A stretch of DNA of 64,000 nucleotides from Archilochus colubris. Lineage: Eukaryota > Chordata > Aves > Apodiformes > Trochilidae. Positions within the stretch are counted from its first letter, which is position 1. Each line of letters opens with the position of its first letter. This document shows, piece after piece, positions 36,538 to 47,400 of this stretch. Under the pieces are notes generated by a model that had not been told where the DNA came from, searched no databases, and saw only the letters and a program-made list of their open reading frames with translations. The stretch lies in assembly GCA_023079485.1 (NCBI GenBank), contig CM041104.1, forward strand, positions 4,713,676 through 4,777,675, given 5' to 3'. The position numbers and the translations under genes were made by a program.

Positions 36538-36687
36538 GCCTACAGGAAAGCAGACACAGAATGAAACTGCTCTCCAATGGTAGCTTTGAGGAGCATACTC
36601 TACAAACAAGAAAAAACAAACACAGTCAAAACCAAGTGATTTTCTCCTTTGTCATTCCTTCAGCTGCTCCCTGGGCTTGTACCTGGG
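36538..36687 (+). other. Weak exon-like segment
   Basis: A long pyrimidine-rich tract ends in CCTGCCAG (acceptor AG at 36536-36537). A donor-like GGG|GTAAGAG starts at 36688. The 150 nt between are open in one frame (36471-36713) and divisible by three. The encoded peptide is not recognised, and such layouts arise by chance, so this is recorded only as a candidate. Confidence 0.12.
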
Positions 36688-36748
36688 GTAAGAGTTTTTC
36701 CTGTTTCTTCTGAGGCCATGCTTATGTGACTCGGGGACTTCTAAGGCT

Positions 36749-36781
36749 GGGAAAGGTGGGGAGGGGGGAGGGAAAAGGGGG
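36749..36781 (+). other. G-quadruplex motif
   Basis: Five G runs (36749-36751, 36758-36761, 36763-36768, 36770-36772, 36777-36781) are separated by 1-6 nt loops. This satisfies the G3+/N1-7 rule on the + strand. Confidence 0.75.
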
Positions 36782-36860
36782 TGTCTCATCTCACAGATCC
36801 TTCCTGCAAGATGTCTAAATGATGACTGCTTATTGATCCTCAGCCTGCATGTGGCGGTGC

Positions 36861-36912
36861 AGATAAAGCTGTGTTTGTTGTACATCTCCCTGTGGCCAGG
36901 GCATCCTTATCT
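36861..36912. promoter_or_regulatory. Inverted pair of GATA sites
   Basis: AGATAA at 36861-36866 and its inverted form TTATCT at 36907-36912 lie 40 bp apart, between two G-quadruplex motifs. GATA factors bind WGATAR. This is a motif observation only. Confidence 0.25.
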
Positions 36913-36943
36913 CTGCTGCAAATCAGGGAAATATGGCTCCTGT

Positions 36944-36974
36944 GGGTTCTTGGGAGGGAGGCTCGGGGGGGGGG
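36944..36974 (+). other. Second G-quadruplex motif
   Basis: GGG at 36944-36946, 36952-36954 and 36956-36958, then G10 at 36965-36974, with loops of 5, 1 and 6 nt. Fits the G3+/N1-7 rule. Confidence 0.7.
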
Positions 36975-36981
36975 AAGACCT

Positions 36982-39900
36982 TGTGCTCAGGACTAAGGAA
37001 TTTCCCTTATTATCTGCTTAATCTTTAGGACTTCCCTGCCTTCCTTCCCCTTGCCTTACAGTCGTGCTGTGTGAGGACTCCTGGGAGTTTGAGTGCTGAT
37101 TTATTCATTGTTGCATTACTGCATTAATGAAGGGCAGCAGCCTTTCCAACTCGGTGGGTTCTCCTGACTTGATGAAACTTGCACAGAAACACTGGGAGGA
37201 TTCCTCTACTGTGTTGCTACTGCTCCTCTGCTTCATTAAATAGCTGCTGTATTAGGTACTTTGCAAAATATTAGTGCAATTAGTGATTTACATTTATATA
37301 AATTTGACAATGACCTGTGATAAGGGAATGATACTACAGCATCCTGCTGATGCTACTTTTCTTCTCGGAGTGTTATTTCCCAATATCTTGCTCCATCCTG
37401 ACCTGGCAGTAATGAAGTCAATGAAAACTTTTCTTTTGATGTGAGAGGGAGCAGGAAAAAAACTCACCCTGAGATTCCTTGTGCAAGTCTGGGTCTCATT
37501 AAAGTTACTGGAAAAAATATACATGTCCAGTTTGTATACGGAAATTATGTTGATTGTCCCTTCTGGCTGTACCCAGAAAACTCATCCAAACCCAGAAAAA
37601 CAACAAGCAAAATAAGTTAGGAAAGAGAGCATAAGTCCAACAAAGAATATTTTTCCAGTGTATTAAGTACCATGTACTCCATGGTTGTGCTTACTGCTCA
37701 GTAGGGGAACTCCTTTTCAATGGAGGATAGCAAAGTTAATCCTGCTCTGTTTTCTTTTGCTTACTAAAAGAGCTGAAAGGCAAGCATTTGTTAATTGTAT
37801 GTACAGAAAATGTACATGGAGAGCTCGGTTTAATCCCCAAAGTTATAGAGATTCTTTCTTTTTACCTTTTTTTTTAATCAAAAACTTTTCAAATGGTGAT
37901 GGAAAAAATGAATGTTGAAAGCTATCTTTCAGTTCCACTCTGTAAATCTGGGACTGTCTGTCAATTCCATTTCTGTTCCATTGAGCTCTGGCAAGAAGTT
38001 CAACTGACAGAGAAAATGTCTTTATTACACAAGGAATTGTTTGCTCTGCCACTGTCAGCTGTGCTAGCAGTAGCTCCCAAAACCATGCTAGGGTTTAACT
38101 TTTCAGCCAGGTTCTTCTGTGAGAGCTAAAATGGGTTCTCTTTAGATGCATAGCTGCTGTCTGAGCACAGGGCTTACCAGAGAAAGACAGATGGTGGTTG
38201 TGTTGTGTGGCAAAATGTATGTATTTTGCCACATTCAGACAGATTTGCCCTCTATGAAAAGCCTCCTCAGGGTAAAGGCCGTGGTTTGCACTCTGAGCAG
38301 TAGCTGGATGCTGGGACAGCCTTCCTGAGGTTTCTGCCACCTCTCTGCCCAAGCACAGCACGTCACACACACTCAGCAAAACTGATATTTGCAAAACTGG
38401 GAGTTTCTCTGCAAGGCTCCAAAGCCAGCAGTTGAGCAAAGTCATTTTCCAGACATCTGAGTCACCCTCTGCTCAGCAGCTCCCAGAGGGTGCTCTGCCC
38501 CTTGGAAAACCAGGTCCCTTTCTGGAGCTGATCTTAGTCACCTCTCCGTTCAAGTCTTGCCCTCACATCCCAGATGAAAGCCTTGATCTTTTGCTGGTTT
38601 TAAAATAGGAACTCTTCTCTCATCACTTCCCAACGTGCCACAGCAGACCAGGGCTGTGACCCATCCTCTCATATTTGCACTCCTGAGGCACAGACGGCTC
38701 TTTCAAAGGCCCAGTCCCATTTGGGGTTTCTTTCCTAAGACTCAACCCAACAGCCATCTGCTGTGCTCTCTTTGCTAAGCCATCACAGGGCATAGTAAAT
38801 CTCATTTCTCTCAGTGAGAAGTGGTACAGTGTCCAGTATCTACCTCTTCCTTATTTATTTTTTTATTGACTCTATGGTTACAGCAGCTAAGCTACTACCC
38901 CTTAGGTCCCTGAGCAGCCCCGTTGCTTCCTTGACATGGAATCACCTCATGCAATTGTGTTTAAGAATAAGGCTGGGAAGCCTTCAGCCCAGCATCCACA
39001 CTGTGCCCTGGCTTCTCCCCTTGTGGATGAGTTTCAGAAATCTCAACCAACTGCAGGACTTTTTTTCTTTTTCAAGAGGAATTGATGTGTTTACACACAC
39101 ATAGACACTGCCAGGCATTGATTCCTTTCAAGAATCAGCCTACATCTTCCAGTCTACAGTGGTTATTAAAACACAGACCATCAAAAGTTTGGTGTCTGTA
39201 TCTGAGGTGAAATTAATGTGAATGACACTCAAAAGACCCAAAGTTCTGCTCAACTGCAGGATTCCTGAAGAACAGGAGTCTTCTGCTGGTAGCTTGCTGA
39301 AGATTTTCCTCTGGGACATGGGATTTCCTCTGTGTTCCTTTCTCACATTTAGCCCTCAGAACTGGTCTGTTCCCACAGTAGAAGAGCTAAAGCAATGGGC
39401 AGCCCAGGCCTGGTCCTGCATTTTGAAGGAATGAAGATCCTGAACATTCAGAGGCTGGGAGCTAGGACAATATTTCAGTAATAGTTATGATTCTGCTTCT
39501 CCTCAGCACACCCATGCTGTTATCAGGAAGTCAACAGGAGGAAAATGATCCCCATGTGCCTCAGTTGGCTGTGTCCCTTACTCCAAATCAATTCTGTTTT
39601 GCTTTTTAAGCGTGTAACTAAAATAGGTACTTAAAGATGTGTAATTTTTATGTGATCCACCCTAAATATGCAGAAGAAAGAGCATCCACAGAAAGAGTCT
39701 TGAACTGAATCTAAGTATTTATTACTCAACCAGCAAGAGCAGCCCAGAGGACTGTCTATGATGCTGCTGGATGGACATGTTTTCATTAAGCAATTTATGC
39801 TTTCCTAAGATGTACAGACCCCTTTATCCTTCTTTACTTTCATATGCTCTGCACAACTCATCTGAGCCTTTCACTCAGTCCTGAGATATGGGAGTGGAGG

Positions 39901-40670
39901 TGGTAAACCCATCCCCACTGCAACTCTGCAGCTCCTCCTGGGCTTCCTCAGGAACCAGCTCATAGGTTCTCCTCACTACCAAGAAGTTTTGGAGATAAAC
40001 AAGTATTTGCACTTCCCTTTGGCTGACCAAAACTTGGCTTGTCCATGGAGGCAGCAGCCATGGTCAGAGGGATATGAGGAATGGAATAATTCCTCCCACT
40101 CACCCGAAGACCACACTCTGACCTGGTGAGTGAAAGGCAGATGTGGAAAACTGCCTGGAACCTGCCTTATCCAGAGACAGAATCAGAGCCACACTGTGGG
40201 TGGGAGCTGGGAGATAAACCAGAGTGAAGAGGGAGAAGAACACAGCAGAAAGACTAAGAGGGGGTGAAAGGTTCAGAAAATCATTGAAAAGGAGCCTTCT
40301 TATTCCCTCCTGTTGGCTATTGGCACTGTAGACTGGAGAGAGGTTTTGGCAAGGCTCTGCCTCTGGGATGCACACAACAGGGATCTACCCCATGCACTGC
40401 ATGTGCTGCAGTCTTTCCACTCACTAAACCTCTCTGGGGCCTTCTCAGGATTTATTTCAGCTTGGAAACTCACCACACCTCTGATATCATCCCCCTACTG
40501 AGGCTTGAATTCATTTCTAGCTGACTGATCCAGCCCAAAAAGCTGTTTTTTGTATATGTGAGGTAAATCTATAGTTCATAAAACAACACACAGACTGGAG
40601 TGGCTAGAGATTAAGGGGTAAACACATCCCAACTATTTGTACAATTGGTTCAGAAAAGAGATTTTAACTA
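36982..40670. other. Unique non-coding sequence
   Basis: No gene is supported. The stretch at 37080-37330 is AT-rich with ATTA-type strings and could be conserved. A perfect hairpin lies at 38206-38233. Open frames are short and unrecognised. Confidence 0.55.
38206..38233. repeat. Perfect 11-bp inverted repeat
   Basis: TGTGGCAAAAT (38206-38216) and ATTTTGCCACA (38223-38233) are exact reverse complements around a six-base GTATGT loop. Transcribed, this would form a compact hairpin, far shorter than a microRNA precursor. About 0.3 such structures are expected by chance in 64 kb. Confidence 0.85.
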
Positions 40671-40966
40671 ATCATAGAATCATAGCATCACAGAGAGGGA
40701 TCTGAAAGCTTATCCAGTCTCAAGCCCCTGCATGGGCAGGGACACCTTCCACTACACCAGGTTGCTCCAAGCCCCATCCAGCCTGGCTTGAACATTTCCA
40801 CAGCCACAATTTCTCTGGGCAACCTGAGCCAGGGGCTCACCACTCTCACCCTGAAGAATTCCTTCTTGATGTGTAATCTCAATCTCCCCTCTTCCAGCTT
40901 AAAACCCTTACCCCTTGTCATATTGCTACAGGACCTCAGAAAAAGTCCCTCCCCAGCTTTCTTTTT
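40671..40966 (-). mobile_element. CR1 LINE fragment, 3' part
   Basis: ATCATAGAATCATAG at the left end is the inverted ATTCTATG-type 3' terminal repeat. It is followed in order by GCATGGGCAGGGACACCTTC, CACTACACCAGGTTGCTC, TCTCTGGGCAACCTG, GAAGAATTCCTTCTTGATGT and ACAGGACCTCAGAAAAAGTC, all hallmark blocks of the avian CR1 3' end in reverse complement. The element is on the minus strand, about 295 bp, 5'-truncated near 40966, and has no ORF2 left. It is the best-preserved mobile element here and the strongest evidence for a bird genome. Confidence 0.93.
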
Positions 40967-41507
40967 AAGTTTCTTGTTCATTAATTGAACGCATCATTTC
41001 CCTCCATGGTTTTGGGGCCACTTAAAATCAACTTTGCTGTATAGAATGAGCCTCCACATACTGCACAGAACACAGGCATGGACACCAGGAGGAAACTTAA
41101 GAGCCAAGCCAATTCATACATCCAGTCGTGTGGTTATGAGATGCCTCTAGAAACTACCACTTGCTTTAAAAAAAAGACTTCATACAAACCCTATCTGTGA
41201 AACTGCTCACAGTCAGGGAGTGACTTGTTAGTTCTACTTGCATGAAAATGCCACAGAAGCACTTGCTTGATCACAACTGATGAAGCATTTCAGCGTGTCT
41301 GTTTTATCATCAAATGGAAAGAATCTGAGAACATTTTCATGCCCACAAGAGCCTTTGTCAGTTAGAAATGAATGTTTTGTCCTAGCTATGATAAAGACCT
41401 CCTGTATAGCTCTTGTCTAGGGCTGGGCTTTAAACTTTAAAAGTAACTGGTACTGATAAACAGGAAACAAAAGATTACAGTTCACAGCTTGCATTAAATG
41501 TGTTGGG

Positions 41508-41533
41508 TTTTTTGTTTTTGTTTTTGTTTTTTT
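41508..41533. repeat. (GTTTTT)n simple repeat
   Basis: Runs of five to seven T separated by single G. Confidence 0.8.
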
Positions 41534-41864
41534 GCTGTTGTAGTTTTTATGTTTTAGGCATGGACAAATATAATGTTTCTTCAAAGCTGAGTTCAGAATT
41601 TGTTTATTTATATAGGGGTTATTTTGCCCTTTGCATGGCACACTGCTGCATGGGTTGGCACAAAAAGGGGAGGAGGAGTGAGCCCTATAATGGAAGAAAT
41701 GTTACCCAATAATTAAAATTCAGGGTACTGTAAATCCCAATGGAAACAACAATGTGTCTTTGTGTACAATTAACTCTGGGCTCCAGTTCATGATAAAAAT
41801 TCTAGCTTGTAAAAAGCCCTGACCTCAATACCGACAGCTCAACAGAGGTTCACAGATCTGGCTT

Positions 41865-41882
41865 AAAAAAAAAAAAAAAAAA
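41865..41882. repeat. Poly-A tract (A18)
   Basis: About eighteen A after GGCTT. Confidence 0.85.
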
Positions 41883-43495
41883 GACAACTTTCACAGAAGG
41901 GGGAACAAATAATAGCTGGACTTGGTCCCCTAAATATGCTCCAATTATTCAGGATGGTTGAAGATAAGAAGATACAGGAGAAGTATCAAGGGGAAAACAG
42001 TCCCATAGCTCAAAGAAAAGTACAAAATGTTGTTTGATGTCTAGAGAGAAAATTCACCCTCCCCCTCTTGTTATCCCAGTCACACATGCTGTGGGGCACC
42101 CTGTGTGTTATCAGTGGAGTCCTAGAAAATCTGTATTATTATTGGTTTAATACTTTTTTTCATTGTTAACAAAGCAGACAAAACGAGTTGTTCATTACAG
42201 TGAGTGACTGACAGGGAAACATGGAGGACTATTCATTAAGTAATTACTACTTTTAGGCAGAAAAAGTTGCTGTGCTTGAAAGAGGGAAAAAACAGTACAA
42301 AATCAAATTGTCTATTCTCTTTTTTGGGGGGTGTGTGTGTGGAGGGAGTAATGTCTCAGGGAAAAGACAGTTCTACAAATGTCAATCAGTTTGACAAGCA
42401 ATTATCAACTTAAAGATAAGGACGTAGACTGTGGGTAGAGAACCTCAGTTACGTGCAGTTTAATGGTGAGGAGAGTGGAATTTGTCCAGAAGAGTGTGCC
42501 TACAGCTTATTTGCAAATCTGTAGAAACTGGATCAAAACTTGTAATATTTTCTATAGTTCAATTTGCAGAGGATATTTTTTTGTTTGTTTGCCACCACTT
42601 CTTAAGAGGGAAGAACAATATAGTCCCTTATAGAAGGACCATGAATTCAGAAAGCTGTTTTGGAAATATTTTTTGTCAGAGCTCAGGCTGAATTCATACT
42701 TGGCCTTGAGGTGTTTCTCTGCAGCAGTGAATTCAGTGGTTTCAGCAGATGCTTTCTCCAAAGCAGGTGAGAAACAGAATTTTCAAAGACATTTAAGTAC
42801 CTGAAGCCCTCAAATCCCAGCAGTAATGTTTGCTCCTGAACCCCCTTGGTTTTCCTCACACACACATCTACCTTTTTTTGCTACAATTAAAATGGCCCAA
42901 GGATCCATATTTAACCATCTGAGATCTAAAATATCAGCAATGCCTTCTTCATTTAGCCTGGAAAATAGGGGAAAGGCTCTCCTTTTGCTTGGCATCAGGC
43001 ATGGGTAACAAAGTGCTCAAAAAAGAGAGTGGTGACTTGGTTCTGAGAGCACCTTACATCCCCTTGGTTTCTATAAGAGCTGTGGGTGTTCAGATGCTTT
43101 GATTACCAAGCTACTTATTAGGTGCTTAAAATACAGATTAAACGGAGAGAGACTGATCACTCTGCTTGTGGAAAGCTTTGAAAAGAAACAATTTTGCATT
43201 TCAACCACTACCTTTTGATATTTAACCATAGGTAGGTTAGGGAAGGAACTTTCTCATGTACACTGCAGAGTGCTGGAATCTGGGTGGCTTAGAGAAGGAA
43301 CAGAGCAGCCTCCACTAGAAGTAGCTGTTCATGTTTAAAAGGAAAGAAAAATTAGAATTAGTGGCAGTGTGGAAAAAGAGCACTTGCATGCAAAGGATCT
43401 TTACAGGGAAGAACTCCACCTGTTCCAGTGCATCTGAACCTATTTTGTGTTTCGCTGGGGAATAGAACCATGCAGAGTCCCTGGGAAATTGCATT

Positions 43496-44060
43496 TAAAA
43501 CATTAATCAGTTAATTAAAAGTCCCAGGTTTTTGTATGTCCGTGTATCTCCTTGGTGTCCCTGAATGCCATTCTCAGCCACGCCATGAAAAAAACCAAGT
43601 TGGTGGGATTCTTTAGGGAAACAATTTCCAAGAAGTGTCACTGGCATTCTGTCCATTTTAGGCAGAGTAGGAACACGTGTTCACAAGTCCCAGACAGTTC
43701 AGCATGCTGTGAGCTGGTGACAACAGTGACAACCGATGGCATAAATCTTACTGATCCCAGTGGGGCAAGAGCAAGTCCTTAATCCCCATGTTGTTTCCAA
43801 GCTTCCTGTTTTGAAATTGCCATAATTAAATTCTAAAGACTGAGAAAGCACCAAACAAGTTGCCAAGTTTATGTCAAGCTTTATCAGCTGATCTCATCAT
43901 AATCCAGTAAATGGCATATCGTGAACATCAAATCTAATTAAATCTTTTTGAGATACGGGTTAAAAAACAGACGCAAACAAGAATTAAAGATTTTAAACCT
44001 GCCACTGCACAATCAGAATTAATCCACAGGGAGAAGCCAATTTCATTGTAATTTGGACAA
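43496..44060. promoter_or_regulatory. Candidate conserved non-coding element
   Basis: The ends of this block (43496-43520 and 43800-44060) are AT-rich and repeat-free with TAATTA-type sites: CATTAAT at 43501, TTAATTAA at 43511-43518, TAATTA at 43823-43828 and 43935-43940, plus GAATTAATCC near 44015. Rare CpG-containing strings (ATATCGTGAAC, GACGCAAAC) survive, which can mark constraint. Enhancer function is inference. Confidence 0.3.
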
Positions 44061-44437
44061 AATGCCTTCTACGTTCTCCTTTCCCCAGTGGCTCACCCTT
44101 TCTCTGTCACACACTGTCCAAAGGAAAATGCAGTTACTGGGGTTTTATCTTAAGTGTCGATTGCATGAAATGCACCTCTAAAGTCTGCCTCCTCCACCAG
44201 AATACAGGATGAGGCAGAGTAAAGGAGACATGTTTTATTTATGTTTTTATCTCCAGTGTTCCCAGCAGCACTTCAGGTGCTGTCCAGGCACAAAAAAGAA
44301 TGATCTCTAGCTGTGGGAAGCACAGTGAGAAAAGCTCTAATGCGGGCTCAAAAAGGCAGCAGTGAGTTTGTTATTTTTAAGTCAGTCTCTTGATTGTCAC
44401 ATTATCTGCCAGGCACCTTTTGAAATGCATCTCAACT

Positions 44438-44491
44438 GCACCATAGGTGTCCGTGTGTGTGCATAAGCCCTCAGGGCTACACCTATGCTGC
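44438..44491. repeat. Compound inverted repeat
   Basis: CATAGGTGT (44442-44450) pairs exactly with ACACCTATG (44479-44487). Outside it, GCA (44438-44440) pairs with TGC (44489-44491) across one mismatch. Directly inside the right arm is a second perfect hairpin, AGCCCT-C-AGGGCT (44466-44478). Confidence 0.8.
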
Positions 44492-47400
44492 TAGTAAATT
44501 AAACAGTGACAGGTAACATTCCCAGGCTTTGGAATTTGATAGTCTATAATGTTAAATTGCTAGAACCTGCCCTGGCACATTTCTGGCCTGGATCAATTAG
44601 TGTTCTCCCACACATGTCCCAGGAATTTAGGAGTTAGCACAGCCAGAGACCATTCCCAAGAGATGCCATGTGTGCAGTTGTCCTGTGGGGTGATTAGAGG
44701 AGCTTAATAACATGGTCAAAGCTCATTCCAGGTCTTCCGGCCTCATTGCCAGAGAACAGCCCTAACAACACCTAATTTTCTAATAAGAGCTGTTGTCTAC
44801 ACCTTGTCCATGTCATAGCCTATATCTGCTGCACACTTTGGGTACTTCATAAGAGTGCTCTACCCTGAAGCCAGATCACGTCAGGGCTTTATGAAAGGTC
44901 AGATCAGGACTTTGTTGAATGACTTCATGAACTATGGCTTCCCTACACTTGGGCAGGAGCTGCTCTCCAATCCAACCTTTCCAACGACTTGCATTAGGTT
45001 ACAGCTGACCTGAAGGAAGTAAACAAATTTCTCTATTCACATCTTCCATTCTTGAAAAGAATCCTGATCTCCCTGAAAATCAGCAAGAAGTTGACGGTCG
45101 CATCTCTTGCAGTCTTTTAGTCAACTCATCCAAAAGACCATGAATTTGTATCAAGCAGCAGAATTTCAGTCTGCCATAAAAGCTGTTCTTTCACCTTCAG
45201 AATTAAGCTAAAAATCAAAGCTCCCAATGGATCTGCCTGAAGTGAACAGAATGGACCTTCTGGTGTGGGTTCACTCTACCTAGCTTTGGGTATCTGAAAT
45301 AAAACCCTGCTTTCCCAAGGCTTCCTCTGAGCCAAAGGAACATGGCACTGGAAGATAATTCAGTCCATCTCAGACCTGAATCTTGTCTCCACTAGGAGAC
45401 ACAAGGAGCACAGGCCAGCAGTATTCATCATCTCAACCTTTCAAATTAATGGGTTTTACCTGCAAATCTGCAGTAGTTGCTCTGCCTCCTTTTGACAGTC
45501 ATTTTCAAGCCTTTTACAAGCCTCACAACCACTGTCTGTGTTTTCACAGGAAAATAAAAACCAAATTAACCAGATTTGTCCCAGACACCAATTTCAATAG
45601 CAAAAAAATATTGTCAGAGTTTCAGCCCAAACCTGATTCAAAATGAAGTTTCTCTTTTCTCAATCTTGTTCACTACAAAAACACCCCATAAACTTCATAG
45701 AGCCACGGTGACCTTGCTGAGAAAGGGAAACAGCTCCCTAATGTAGCAACTGTTCTTCATGTTTGGTTCATTCCCATAATTGCAATTTCATCCAAAGTAG
45801 TGCTGACTGGTGCTACTACTTACTAGCTTAACAGATACCACCAGGGTGGATGCTGAATTGGGAAGTTCCTCCCCTACCCAGGGTTGGATGTCACTTTGCT
45901 GTATGTTGGGATCATCCAAAACCTCCTGGCAAAGCTGGATGGAGAGCTCAGCCCTTGTTTCCACAGCACAGGAATCACCTCTTGATTTTCCATCCCTGCC
46001 AAGCAGTAGCTGTAAGGGCCCTGCTGCTGCCAGCCATAAGGATGCAGACAATGCAATATTGCAATAGTACAGTTCTCTTAAATACTGTGTAGTGGTGTGG
46101 AGAAAGGTTTCCTGACTGCTGCTGTTTGCAGATCTCTAGAAGTGAGAAAAAACCAAAACAAAACAAAAAAAACCATACATGCACAAGGCAAAAATAAATC
46201 CAGCAAATGTTTCGATAAAGAAAACTGCACTTTGTACCTGTGGCATTTGAAAAGTGCTCAAAACAGAATTTTTCTTCCCTGTTCCCTGATTCTTTTACTT
46301 AAAAGAAATTGATTTGTGTTACAGGTTCTGGATTTACCTGCCTTTTCCTCCTGGGAAATGCTTTAGTAACGGGTGTTGTTCAAAAGCTGCAAATTTGTGA
46401 TACTTGGTGATTTTGTACTAACCCTGACTTTCCTGATCCCCACCTGCTCTTACTCCCTCCCCAGGTGCCAGGCACAGCTCAGCTCAGTTTCTGCAGGCTG
46501 TGTCCCAGAAGCCCACCCATCATTCTCAGGGTACCCACTGAGCCTCATACACCTTTAATTCACCTCCTTCCCATGAGGTCAGAAGTTCAGTATGCAAAGG
46601 CAGCTTCAAAAGGAGATATTGCCAAGCTTATTTACAGAGAGCTAATGACAGAGAAACAATGGCAACTGAGAAAAAAGAAATACAGAGGGAAAAGGTCTCC
46701 TGCGTTCAGTGCAAATAATCCTGCTTATATTAAGTATTAAAACAGCCAGAAAAGCCAATGGCTTCTGATGTCTTTTAAGTACAATAATATTTAATAGCTT
46801 TAAGAGGAAGGAAACATTCATCTTGGAAGATCAGAGGTTATCTCAGCAAAATATATGATCTATCATCATTATTAGTAGCAATAAATAACAGTCACAGTGT
46901 GACAAATTCAGTTCACAGCTGATGATCACTGTTTGTTAATGTGGTCTCCTGCTCTCTGAGCTCCAGGTTAGTTAGCATGAAGTCTCTCATCAGCTGGGCA
47001 TCCATAGCTCCACTACCTTCAGCCACCAGCATTGTAATTCCAAGACAAGGCCACAGGATGAAAACTGTACCTTGGAACTTCTTTGTCACAGCTTTGATGC
47101 TGGGACAGATGTGTGCCTTCAAGGTTCTTCTTTCAAGGACACCCTTCTTCCAGTGATATCTTAATACGTGGATAAATGTTTGGTACCTAAGGGGCATGTT
47201 GCAAGCACATCAACATGTTTTTTATTCTCTTTTGTGCAGATCTTTTTGTACAAATTTTTCCATTCAATTTACAGAACATTTTATTTCTCTGCAGGTGATT
47301 CAGTTTCTGCCTAACATGCTGATGGGGCTCCATATTTTGAAAGCACAGGTCTACACTAAAGTTATAGCTAAGCTGTAAATTTTCTCATTGGGCTTTGGAG

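Larger units (their letters stand above)
40967..43495. other. Unique non-coding sequence with simple repeats
   Basis: No gene is supported. Short open frames (for example 41500-41712) are unrecognised. Simple repeats include (GTTTTT)n at 41508-41533, A18 at 41865-41882, and a G6-(GT)5 run near 42325-42340. Confidence 0.55.

Noticed and set aside
38206..38233. Hairpin considered as a microRNA precursor
   Set aside because: Only 28 nt in total. A precursor would need a stem of roughly 25-30 bp with extended flanking pairing.
46465..46740. Open frame ending in a lysine/arginine-rich segment
   Set aside because: Basic composition comes from A-rich DNA. No known family, and the sequence continues as AT-rich non-coding DNA.
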